The notes under the pieces: model-generated | Databases searched by the model: none | The model's input: only the letters and a program-made list of their open reading frames with translations | Told to the model about the DNA's origin: nothing | In this document: positions 35,976 through 47,033 of the stretch, piece after piece | Position numbering within the stretch: position 1 is the first letter of the stretch | How the letters are laid out: the number at the start of each line of letters is the position of its first letter | NCBI GenBank assembly: GCA_033439265.1 | Contig: JAVTVX010000001.1 | Span: 18,494,608-18,558,607, forward strand | Length of the DNA stretch: 64,000 nucleotides | Origin: Dillenia suffruticosa | Lineage: Eukaryota; Streptophyta; Magnoliopsida; Dilleniales; Dilleniaceae | Reading direction: 5' to 3' | Translations under genes and position numbers: made by a program

Positions 35976-38900
35976 ATTTTTTCAATTTTTTTGGGGTCCT
36001 ATATCCATAAATGTGATTTTTTATGGATTTTTGTGTGCCGAATCAAAGTCCAAATGGTAAGATGCGATTCCGAGTTGTGGTGTATGGTGTCCGTTGACTC
36101 ATACGCTCGCTTTGGGGTCTGTACTCAAGTCATTTTGGTCTTGATGATTCGTAAGGCGTACAAAAATGTGATAATAAGCATCTCCAAATCACAAATGTCT
36201 CTCTTAATAAGTTGAGAACTGTTGTATTAAATTTTTGTAAGAAGAGTAAACTGAATGATGTGATTTACGAGATTTCACATCAGTAGATTCAGTTTATTCT
36301 CTAGAGATAAAATCTAACGGGAATCTAAGGCACGAGATGATGGGCCCTAGGGTGGGCATCGCGTCTCAGAATATACGAGATAAAGAGATCTATCGTGCAT
36401 GGTAGAAAAGAATTGTCAAGTTAGGGCAATCCTTATCAGTGGCATGCACGATGACTTAATCTCGTTCTACGAGTCATGTCCTATAGACATGTCGGTTCGA
36501 CTCACCTTATAAGAGCATTGTGTTGCTCTCTTCCGCTCCTAATGTGAGGATGCAGAAAAAAAGGGTTGATCATACAATGATGCAAATGTCGAGTATGATT
36601 ACCGAGTTAAGAAATACGGACGAGCAAATTTCGGATGAAATTTAGATATTGGATGTGATCCAATTTTTACCTGATTCATGAGAAACCGTTAAAACATATC
36701 TCATACTTGACGAAAGTATTTGTACTTTTGTTGACATGAATACGTAATGTGAGTTCGATGAGGAGCACCTATAGGCGAGTAGGCCACACTCGAGTCATGC
36801 TAATTTAGAGGAGTCAAGTAAGGACTTTCCTGACGCTAAACCAATAGCATAAGCATGTGAACGAGACTTGAGATCCAGATAATAAAAATCATCCGAGAAA
36901 ACCGACAACGAGGTACAAGAATGCAAGAAGAAGGAATTGATTAGACCAATGTAAATTGCTACGTTTGAGGTAGATTTGGTCATTTCGCTCGTTAGTGTGA
37001 CGAGTAGAAATTAATATCTTTTTTCTTTACGCGATTTGAGATTTGTCTCATTCACAATAATGTTCGTTGATTTCTCTCTTTTGTAATCAGGAGCAACCGA
37101 CTACGTAACTCGAGACAGGAGTGCGTAAATATAGTTCCGTCAAGTGAATCCTTAAGCTTGGAGGATTTTCGTTAAGAACAGAATATTTGTCGTTGTTAGA
37201 GGGAACGACACTTGTCATGACGTTCTTAATACTGTTGGCATTCGACGGATTTTCAATTTAGTACCTTGTCTAAGATTGACTAGGATATGCGTGAAATTAT
37301 TCTTTTTTTTTTAATAATATGACAATTCTATGAATTGTTCTGATTATAATCCATGATGGATTATATGCACTAGATGCTGCTTCTTTTAATGGTTCCTTAT
37401 TGTTCTACTATTGACTTTACATCTGATTGCGTAGATGATGATGTAAATGAATAACATAGTAAACTTAGACACATGGGGTAAGAGATGATGAATCGGTTAG
37501 TAGTGAGAGATTTATTAGATCCACTGACCAGATTCGAGTTACCCGTATGTGAGTTTTGCCTAACTGGCAAAATGACGAAAGAAACATTTGGCAATGCAAT
37601 GAGAGCTGAGACTCCATTGCAGTTAGACCATTGTGCCTTCCTTTTTTCTTGTAGTCTTATGAGCATGAAAGCCGAAAATGGAGTTGTATAGATAATTATA
37701 GATGCTTACGTGTGTTTTGATTCATCTATCTGATCTCGCATAAGTCTGAGGCATTAGACTGCTTCAGGAGATTCATAAGTGAGATTAGGAATCAGTTAGA
37801 TTTGAGAGAAGAGACTATCAAAACTGATCGAGAACGCAAACATTCATCTAAACTACACATGGAGCTTTGTTTCGAAAAGAGTATTACGAGATTACTGACT
37901 ATTAGTCAGTTCCCCATTTGAACTTTGGACAGGGAGGCAGCCTGACCTTAGCCACTTGAGGTTATGAGATTGTGCCGCGATTTCTCGCATTCACACTATG
38001 AGTTAGGCCCGCGAGAATATACTGTTCCTAGGCGAACACAGACAGCGCTATAATCGAAATTGAGTCTCGTAATAACACATTACTTGAGAATGATTTCCCT
38101 AAAAGAGGTGAAATCACTTTGGACCTTACCCTTTATGCGATGGATGAGTCTAGTTGCTCAGGGAGCCCAGTGGCGGGATACAAGAATCCATTAAGGATTT
38201 TGATCTCAATGGGAGTGATCCATCAAGAGGTAAAGATTTTTCTCTCCTCATAAGAGCATCGAGAATGCGTATTTAAACGTTGTTTCTCGATTGATGGCGA
38301 GACCCTTGTTGCGACTATAGAGGATGATGAGAAATTTAAAACGGTTCTAGAGACTCTCTCGGGTTCTGCAAAAGATGAAAAAGACCGTTTATTGAAGGCC
38401 ATAAATGAAGAGAAGAAGTTGATGAGAATCAACGGGGTCTGGGACCTAGTTGATTTGCCTGAGAGCGGAAGGACTATTGGGAACAAAAAGGTTCTCAAAG
38501 TTAAGATAAAGGTCAACGGATTGATGAAGAAGTAAATAACCCGTCTAGTAACAAAGGGTTACACTTAGACTGAGGAGTGGACTATCGAGGAGTCATAATC
38601 CAATTTATCTCGATCCGTTTATCTTTTAGTGATTGTCATGAACATGGATCTAAAGTTACATCACAAGGACGTAAAGACCGTTTTCGTAGTGGAAGTTTAG
38701 ATGGGGCGATCTACATGGAGCATCCCTCTGAGTTCGTTCTAGTAGATCAGGTGGATAAGGTTTGTTGATTTTAAAAATCAAAATACGACCTTAAACCATC
38801 ATCCAGACAGCGGCGCGTGAGATTTCACGAGAATGTGATATCTTATGGTTTTGTAATGATCGAGTAAGATCATTGTATGTATCTGAAACGTCCCGATGGC

Positions 38901-40973
38901 TTCTTTATGAGCACGTTCTCATATGTAAGTGACATTCTGTTGACCGGGAACAACAGAGAGTATCCAATGACCATTGTAACATGGTTATGAGATTTTAGTT
39001 CATTCTCGAATTTTGGATCCATAAGGATCGCTTGAGAATGGTGTTAACTCTTTAATAAGAGTTTTACATCAGGTAGATTTTTGAGTATTTCGAGATGATC
39101 GATGATGACCTGGTATATACTCTATCGCTAAAGATAAAAACCTGATTCTTGACACGTATCCTAAAATTTATCAAGAAATAAGGGAAATGAGCAGAATCCC
39201 TTATTGCAGTGCAATGTATATTTTAGTGTAAGCGATGAGGTATACACATGTGATATACAGTTTAATGTATGCGATGAGGCATACATGGCCAGACGTTTAT
39301 TTTAAATCCTGGAATGGATCACTGTAGAGTAGTGAAAAAGGATTCTGAAATATCTTATTTGAACAATGACCTCTCTCCATGTGTTACGGATGAGGTGATT
39401 TGCGTTTTTCGTTGGGATTCAGATACTGACTGAGAGTAGCGATCTGAATAAACGCAAACTAATATTAGGTTTTATCTTCTTAGAGCAGTAAGAAGAGAAC
39501 CTGTATATCTTTAACGATAGAGACTGAGTTTATAGTATACTCAATTGTAGTTCATGAGAATTGTTGGCTTCAGAAATTTCTGAATGACTTAGGGTCGTGA
39601 CAGATAGTGGGAGGTTAGTGATAATTATTGTGATAATCAGATCGACACTGTCAACAAATGAGACCCTAAGTGTTATAGTAAAGCCAAACACATTGATACC
39701 GAAAACCACTTTGTGAGAGATATTACCGAGAAGGGTATTGTGACAGCTAAGTACACCTTGACATATAGTATGATAGCTGATCTCTTCAAAAAATCCCGTT
39801 GTGAAAGATTCCTTTATGAGATAAGGAATCATTGGGTTTAATATATTTTAACATTTCTCATTATGTATTGTTAATACTTATTGAAATATATAACATGCAT
39901 GCATTATTGTGTCACATATTTATTTCATGCATTATTTATTGTCATATATTGTGATCTTGTGATAAAAGATGTGTCAGGCAGGTGTGGTCAACTCTCTCAC
40001 ACGAGTAAGCACCTCCGACTCTGAGTGAGCGGAGAAGAGACGGTTTCTAGTCGTAAGAGGCTTTGAGAGTGACCCTACTAGAATATAAGTCGCCCTGATA
40101 TGTGTTCAGGATGAGATCATATGCGATATGACCGATATGGAAATACCCACATCCATGTTGCCTGTAAGTAGCCAGATTTGAGATCTCAGATATCACCTGT
40201 AATTTGTGATATTGTCTCTGAGATGCTCTTTCTGAGATTTCTGGATAAAGTCTTATGTGTAAACTGAGTCTCGTACTTGTACAGTGTTAAAGAAATCTGA
40301 CATATGCCATTTGAGAGATAGGGGAATAATACTGTGGCACGTATTTTATACCACGTGTGATGAGATGACCATGGGATAGTGGGAGCTATTATTTGAGATG
40401 ATAGTTTGATTTTGATCCCCGTTCCCACTGTGTGAGACCTGAGATCCATTGGGTGGGATCTTTTATACCCTTATTACTTTCGGCTGTCTCTAGAAGTTTT
40501 GGTTCTGTATTGCTACTTTAGTCTGTTTACCTTTGGCCCGGAAGATAAATTGAGGTCTAAGGGAAAGCAGCTGAATTGAAACTGATAGATTCGAGTTTGG
40601 GAAAAGGAAGACCAATAGACATTATATCATTGTCATGTATTCATAGGTCGACCTATTATGTTAATCCATGTTGGGATTCAAACATAATAATGAATACATA
40701 GTCGAGCAAATTGATTGGGGATCACTTTCGATGAGGAAAGTAGCTCGATGGATATAAATGCATTGAGTTTGGAGTATAGCGAGTAATTTTTATACTAACG
40801 GTGACTTCTCGATCATCCTAACAGGAGTATCGAGAAATCTTTGCTTGCAAGTGTACTCGCCGGTCGCACGACGTCCAATCCTGTATGAAAGTCTAGAAGG
40901 GTGATGTGATAGATCGCATGGATGTGATCTTGTGATTGACGGACATAAAATGTCCTCATGTGCAAGTGGGAGA

Positions 40974-41431
40974 TGTTGAAATATGTCCATTGAGGGATAT
41001 TTGGGTAATTTAGGAATGAGGTAACTCCCATCATTAACCACTCAATTAAGGGGTAACTCCCCGATTAAGCCCAAAAGATGCCCATGTGAGTAAGGGTCTT
41101 CTTTCTTCATGCGTGAACAGTAATCATGAGAAGAAAAATAAGGGAGAAAATGGCTAGGATTGCACAATTCTCTAGAGAGAGAAAATACCGTGAGGGTTAG
41201 AGATTTTCCCATAGGAAAATCTCCCATCGTCAAACGATTTACCGGACATGAAGATTGATGCGTCGTGGATTTGCGGTGGTGGTTCGATTGAGTGATCACC
41301 ATCCGACTGTGCAATCCGTTCGAGAGAAATCGCTATACGATCGATTTTGGAGACCGTTATATCAATGTATTTATCCCAAAAAATTTCAAACTATTTATTT
41401 TATGCTTCCGCATGTGCGATTAAATCCAACA
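40974..41431 (+). repeat. 3' LTR of the copia element
   Basis: 458 bp, TGTTGAAATATG... to ...AAATCCAACA, with a 6-bp terminal inverted repeat-like pair and the polypurine tract directly before it. Confidence 0.8.
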
Positions 41432-42031
41432 TACACCTTATCCTCCCCCTCCGGGTCCAGTTCCCTGTCCCAAACCCAATTGACGTTAATGGAATCAAAC
41501 CCAGGTTCCTATGTAAACTCTCCCCTTTTTACACCCTTTTTTTAGTTGGATTTTTTACCCCCTTTCGTTTCACAATAAAGTGCTAAAAGCAATTAAGATT
41601 TGCACATTCTAGTTTTTTATTCTCTTCTTCAATAGTAATGCCTTTATTTTGTCTTTTTTCTTAATTTAACTTCGAATGAATGAATTATGGAGCGAGTTTT
41701 AGTTTGATGGTAAGAAAATTATGTATTTTATGCATGGTTTCTAGTCTCAAACAGCCCTTTTTTTTTTTGAATAAACGAATATGTGACATGAATGGAACTT
41801 AAAGGAAAAAGAAAATGAGAAAAAGACTAAACTGCGGTGTTGGATTGACCCAGAACGCTCGAGGGTTGGATTATCTATAAAAATTGCAGTTACAGAGTAT
41901 AATCACAATATGAAAACACTCAATACAACACAAGGGCCTAGAAAGACGGTGAATAATGTCCGAAAGGCTTTAGAAGTTAATTCGAGGCCTTCTGACGTTT
42001 TTCTCTCTAGCCCACGTTAGATCACGCGCCA
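41432..42031 (+). repeat. 3' flank of gene B, paralogous to the gene C 3' flank
   Basis: The block matches about 46986-47455, with extra sequence in the middle (about 41640-41740). It contains an AATAAA signal (TTTCACAATAAAGTGC). The match is interrupted by the CACTA element at 42032 and resumes at 43320 for a few tens of bases (CCACAAGAGAACATCC). Confidence 0.7.
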
Positions 42032-43319
42032 CACTATTAAAAAATACGATTTTAACGATGAAAAATTATCGATGAAAAATTATCCATCGGTAATAACGAC
42101 GAATTAACTCGGAATCAATATCAAGAGATGAGCGATGGAAATATTTCCGTCGCTAATCCGTTACTGTAGTGGTTCATAGAAAAAAAATTTATAAAACGCA
42201 TCGGCGACGGATTATCAACGAACTTTTTAGCGACATAAAATTTCTGTCGTTAATCCATTAGTATAACAATGGTGGGTAAAAAAAATAAAAAATATATATA
42301 TAATTATTAGTGACGGATTAGCGACGAAAAAATTAGCAACGGATTAGCGACAGAACTTTTAGCGACGGATTATCGACGAAAAATTTAGTGATAGATTACC
42401 GACGGATTTTTTAATTTTTTAATTTTTTTAATTTTTTAATTTTTTTAATTTTTTTAATTTTTTTAATTTTTTTAATTTTTTTAATTTTTTTAATTTTTTT
42501 AATTTTTTTAATTTTTTTAATTTTTTTTAATTTTTTTAATTTTTTTAATTTTTTTAATTTTTTTAATTTTTTTAATTTTTTTAATTTTTTTAATTTTTTT
42601 AATTTTTTTAATTTTTTTAATTTTTTTAATTTTTTTAATTTTTTAATTTTTATTTAATAATTCCTTTTCCTTTTCTTTTTATTTTATTTTATTTGTGAAA
42701 AAATAATATTATTTCATTTTTCAAAATTTTGTAATATTTTATTTTAAATTATTATTTTATTATTATTATTTTATAATAAACATCATTTTATTATTTCGTT
42801 TTTGTAATATTTTATTATTATTTTATAATAAAATATTATTTTAAATTATTTTATTATTACTAAATAGAGTGTGATGAAGAGAACAAATAAAAAAAAGGAT
42901 AAGACAAGAGAGTTTAACGTGGTGCAGTGGATGTGGTGTCTTTGTGTTTCTGTTTGTGGACCGATGAAAGAGGAATTTTATGCATAATAAAGCAAGTCAT
43001 CACATGGGCAGGTGTGTGGGCTGGGCGAGGGGTGCCACATGGCTGAGTGCGTGGAGTCTGTTGAGAGCTTAAAAAAATCAGCGATGGAATTTTTCCGTCG
43101 CTGATTTATTTTCAAATTATTTTATTTTTTTTTAGCGATAGATTTTTTTTCCGTTGCTAATCTGATACTGATATTTGAGATGGAAAAAAATTCGTCGCTG
43201 AAAATTAGCAAGGTCATTTTTTGCGACGGATAAAATTCGTCATTGATACCTTTCAGTGACGAAAAATAGACTTTCAACGACGGATTTTTTCGTTGCTAAA
43301 AGTACGTTTTCTAATAGTG
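42032..43319. mobile_element. Non-autonomous CACTA transposon, 1288 bp
   Basis: Begins CACTATTA and ends TAATAGTG, with longer imperfect terminal inverted repeats. A 3-bp target duplication CCA is at 42029-42031 and 43320-43322; the paralogous site downstream of gene C (GCGCCACGAGAGAAC, about 47446) is empty. Subterminal arrays of GCGACGGA/TCCGTCGC words, typical of CACTA (En/Spm-like) elements, fill both ends. There is no transposase frame. The middle is a T7A2 minisatellite and AT-rich DNA. Confidence 0.9.
42406..42650. repeat. Minisatellite, unit AATTTTTTT (9 bp)
   Basis: About 26 near-perfect tandem units inside the CACTA element; a few units have 6 or 8 T. Confidence 0.9.
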
Positions 43320-43322
43320 CCA

Positions 43323-44331
43323 CAAGAGAACATCCGTTACCATTCTTTAATAAAAAAAAAGAAAAAAGAAAAAAGTTCAAAGGTAATCGAGTCACATAAT
43401 TCGGTAGTTCTCTCTTATCCATGGCCACAAACTCTAGTATCTAAGGATTTGGTTATAAAATCTCTTATCAATTGTATTACTAATACAGGTATATATACAC
43501 ATACTAACCAAAGTTATCTAATAGTAGTCCCACAAATGGCATCAAGACATTGATATCAATTCTTATCTACACTTATGGTTGAAGAGTTTATGAGAAAGAA
43601 GATAACATCATGTCGGTCATTTTCGTTACACGATTTGGGATTATGTCGTTGTGATATGATGGTGATAACTCGTTCAGTATGGTTATTATCCTATCCGTGA
43701 GATTTTCAAGAAAAATATCGTGATTCCCAGATTATTTACGTTTATTCACCGAAATATACATGAAAAACTTAATCTTTTAATTATTCTGAAAAACCGTCAT
43801 TCCTCTGCATTGTATTATTGTAACAATTAAATCTAACATCTTCGTCAACTGGCACTCAAATAAAGCAGCTTTGCTACTAGGGTTACAAACTCCTATAAGG
43901 CCCACAGTGACCATTAGGCACATAACTACACATGGCATCGTAATAGAGGGATCTTTAAAGTTAAAAATGTTAAAAAAGGCGAGAACCTTCTTTTGATTAT
44001 TGTAAAAAGTATATATTAAAAAAAAGAAAAAAAAAAACTGTCTTCATCATCACCCGTGAGCCAAATCTGAGGCAATGGTTGCGCCCTTAATTAAAAAATA
44101 CAGGCAAGAGGGTTTTGGTTGGTCCATAAGAGCCCAACTTAAAAGTGTAAGTAACCGGACTAGGGTCACCAACTGATCTCCAAGATGTTACTTTCGTGTG
44201 AAATCCATTTTAGATACTATAACTTAAAACATAATACTTTAGGTTAGGCAGAAATTGTTGTAATAGTGCACCATAGAATAGCAATATCGTTGTACCTCAT
44301 CCAGCTTCTACTTGTTAAAAAAAAAAAAAAA
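43323..44331. other. Spacer before the duplicated block
   Basis: Short continuation of gene B's 3' flank, then unassigned AT-rich DNA. It ends in an A-rich run (about 44317-44338) that is the left edge of the 11.1-kb duplicated unit. No gene recognised. Confidence 0.5.
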
Positions 44332-44712
44332 GAAAAAAGTATGTTTGAACATAATGCACATACAACAATGGGACTAGCAAATATGTGGACCTGCATAAGT
44401 CTTTAGTCGAATTCATTTTAAATAAATTTGAATCCTTAATTATAAATGACAAGTGAAATGGAATAACTTATTTTACGTAAATTATAAGTGAAATAACTTC
44501 ATTCAAATGAAGTTAATTATAAGTTAATTCATTCAAATTAAGGAACTTTTTTCATAAATATGGAAATATAATATTATAAATAAAATCAAATATTCTCAAA
44601 CTAAATAATATATTTTCTGATATTCTCTTTTAAGATCAATGTATTATAATAAAAATTATTTAAATTTGAAAGAGAATCTAAATAAAGAATTTAAAATTCT
44701 AAGGGTGTTTTT

Positions 44713-44845
44713 ATAACTCTGGCCCTAACTTTGAAATCTGGCTCTAGGCTTTGGCTCAGCCTTTGGCTATTGACTTTGGCTCTTGGCTCTGGATCCAGGT
44801 CTGGCTCAAGCTTCGCGCTATGGCTCCTCGCTCTGGGCTCTCACT
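44713..44845. repeat. Imperfect GGCTCT-TTTGGCTC tandem repeat (unit 1)
   Basis: A C/T/G-rich patch built of variants of GGCTCTNGGCTTTGGCTC in otherwise AT-rich 5' flank. The same patch occurs at about 55833-55965 (unit 2) and, diverged, at about 32903-33010 upstream of gene B. Not obviously coding. Confidence 0.7.
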
Positions 44846-45647
44846 CAAGATCTTGCTTTTTTGAAAGCTCATGGGGGGTGCATGAATGACCCTTTTTGCA
44901 AAGGGGGGGGTTCTAATGCCATTTTAAAAGATAGTTTGAATATAATCTTGATATTATATTAAAAATATATGAATATGATTTTGATATTATGTTAGAGATA
45001 TAGGAAGTAATATAACAATAATATGAATCATAATACTCTATTATCTGAATTAAAGTACAATTTATATAAAAAAAACTTATTTTTACAAATATAGAAATAT
45101 AATATTACAAATAAGATTAAATATTTTTAAAATCAAATCAATTATTGATTTGATCTTGATATATAATATATTTCATAACAATTTAAATTTCATATTATTG
45201 AAAATGCTAACAACAATATTGTTCCCATTTTTTATTTATCTACCGCATAATTGAAAACATGTATAATAGCTAGCTGCTCGTCTATGATGTTGAGTCGAAT
45301 AGCGCCAAGTTTCCGATGGATCCGATTAAGACAAAAATAATTTTTGTACTAAAAAATTGCAATCATCTAAAATTTTCATATTATTTATTTTTGTGTTTTT
45401 ATGTCTTAATTTTTTAGTAAATACCCCAAAAATTTGGACAAAATTTTTAAAATTATGAAGAAAAGAATTTTTTAGTAAATTCCCTTCAAAAGTTTTCTAT
45501 AATTATAATTTATAAATGATAAGAATTGAATTCTAATTCATTTAACATTCATTGACTCTCTGGATATTAATTCTTATATAATAAAATAACCTTGATGAAA
45601 AAATATATATAATTAGTAAGTCCAACCTGGGCATGGCAAAATTTCTG

Positions 45648-45655
45648 TATATATA
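45648..45655 (+). promoter_or_regulatory. TATA box of gene C
   Basis: TATATATAGAAGAGC about 40 nt before the ATG; the same in C' at 56767-56774. Confidence 0.65.
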
Positions 45656-45692
45656 GAAGAGCTAAGAACCCCTCAAACTCAACAAATCAAAC

Positions 45693-47033
45693 ATGGCCAA
45701 GTTCTTTGCTGCTTCTAGGTTCAACTTTCTCCTGCTTCTCATTTCACTCACAACAGGTTTGTTCCTTGGACTCTTATTTTGTTTTTTGTTTTTACTTTTC
45801 TAATTAAACACAATAGATTGTCATATTAGTTATACATATACGTAGTTATTGGATATTAATGGTTTATATAAAAAAAATATATTAGTCGTACATCGATATT
45901 TTGCTCTGTGCACATGAAAGGCTTCTTCTACCTGAAAGACGAATACATTTAATGTCAAAATTTGTTCGGATAATAATTATTTTACACATGTAGGTATAAT
46001 TTTTTTTTTTCATGATTTTATCAAAAAATTTATGTTTACATGAAAAATTTATTCTTCATAATTAAAAATTTTATATTACTCATTCCCGGTTTTCATGTCT
46101 GATGCATGAAAACTTCTCAACACTAATATTTCTCAATTTTCAAAATGTCTTAATAGATTAATTTAATTAATATTTATATAAATATGTTTATATTTTTATA
46201 TTTAGTGAATTATTTACTTATTTAATTATAATTTTTATTTTTATGTTATTTTTCTTATGTTTAACAATTACGTGATTGATTATTTTAGATTTTTATTATA
46301 AAATATTACTATTCTATTATTTTCATAAAATATTTAATATTTACATATTTCCATACATTTTCATTTTATTATTCTGATAAAATACTGTTTCTGTGTTTTA
46401 TTTTGCATCTATTTTTATTTTCAATTTTCATTTCGTGTAACTTAGCTTTTCATTAGTTCCCTCAATAAATCCAAAATTTTCTCACCAAATTCTACACATT
46501 GAGCAACAAACAAAAATAGAATTTCATATCTTTTTATCATATCTAACCAAATCTCATTGAATCTCAATCGCCAAACTCGAACTAAAGACATCAAATGCTT
46601 GTCCATTTTTTGGAATCTCTATATTTTCTATTCACGTCATCTCTACATAAACTCGTACCACATTGAAGAACAAATTTGAAAACATCCTCTATTTTGTGTG
46701 AAAACATCCTCTATTATCATATTAGAATTTGTATATATTATTTGTAATTCGTGACTAATACTTGAATTATATTTTTCCTTTGTAGCAGCTCTCGTTTTGG
46801 TGCAAAATGTGGATGCCGAATGCAGCTACTTATCAATCATTGGAGGAGGATGCCCCGATGAGAGCAAGTGTGCAGAGACATGCTGGCCATGCGACCGGGG
46901 CATAGGAACTGTTACCGCATATTGCTATCTAAATTCAGGGATCTATCCTGCTTGGGAATGTCGCTGTGACTTCTCGGATGGTGCACCTTGTCCTCCCCCT
47001 CCGGGTCCAGTTCCCTGTCCCAAACCCAATTGA
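45693..47033 (+). CDS. Secreted cysteine-rich (defensin-like) peptide, gene C
   Basis: Exon 1 45693-45756, exon 2 46786-47033, GT-AG, phase 1; 312 nt, 103 aa. The signal peptide runs from MAKFFAASRFNFLLLL to LVQNVDA; cleavage before Glu-Cys fits the A-x-A-like end. The mature peptide (about 71 aa) has ten cysteines, C-x9-C-x5-C-x3-C-x2-C-x10-C-x11-C-x-C-x7-C-x8-C, matching plant defensin spacing (C-x3-C and C-x-C) plus an extra cysteine pair, and ends GAPCPPPPGPVPCPKPN. The 1029-bp intron carries a promoter-like region of gene-D type. AATAAA follows the stop by about 65 nt. Role unknown: a secreted antimicrobial or signalling peptide is inference from the family. Confidence 0.82.
46490..46722 (+). 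promoter_or_regulatory. Gene-D-type promoter fragment inside the intron of gene C
   Basis: Ordered matches to the regions upstream of D (about 50290-50520) and E (about 53150-53460): TTCTACACATTGAG, TCTAACCAAATCT, AATCTCAATCGCCAAACTC, CTTGTCCATTTTTTGGAAT, CATAAACTCGTACCACAT and AACATCCTCTA. No exon 1 follows it; the DNA passes straight to the last ~60 bp before exon 2. Confidence 0.7.

Larger units (their letters stand above)
35241..41431 (+). mobile_element. Degenerate Ty1/copia LTR retrotransposon inserted in gene B
   Basis: Starts TGTTGG and ends CCAACA. Domain order is copia: a Gag-like region (about 36580-36900), an eroded CCHC knuckle (about 36950-37010), GAG-pre-integrase/integrase (about 37470-37890; CEFCLTGKMTKETF), reverse transcriptase (about 38280-38960; VWDLVDLPE, DVKTVF, IYMEHPSEF, DHCMYLKRPDG) and an RNase H end (about 39500-39830; SKAKHIDTE, EMIADLF-like). 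Many stops and shifts make it dead. A purine-rich tract GTGCAAGTGGGAGA precedes the 3' LTR. The 5-bp target repeat was probably TGCAC: the left flank reads TGCAA and the right TACAC, one change each. The intact gene C shows the empty site GGTGCACCTTG. Confidence 0.9.
34150..41483 (+). pseudogene. Cysteine-rich peptide pseudogene B, split by a copia element
   Basis: The exon 1 remnant (about 34150-34201) lacks the ATG and first codons, and has an extra T in CTCGTTTTCACTC that shifts the frame. Exon 2 begins at 35040 but its acceptor AG has become TG (35038-35039). A TAA at 35189-35191 interrupts the frame. At 35240 a copia element (35241-41431) is inserted inside the GGTGCACC codons, and the remaining tail (PCPPPPGPVPCPKPN-type) runs 41432-41483 to the TGA. 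Spacing of the surviving cysteines matches gene C. The defects are independent, so B had probably begun to decay before or soon after the insertion. Confidence 0.88.

Noticed and set aside
35171-36060. Several open frames on both strands in the GC-rich block
   Set aside because: Stops are rare in GC-rich DNA; the frames overlap on both strands, are Arg/Ala/Pro-rich and resemble no protein.
42406-42650. T7A2 repeat as a centromeric or telomeric satellite
   Set aside because: It is confined to the CACTA element, which has its own termini and target duplication.
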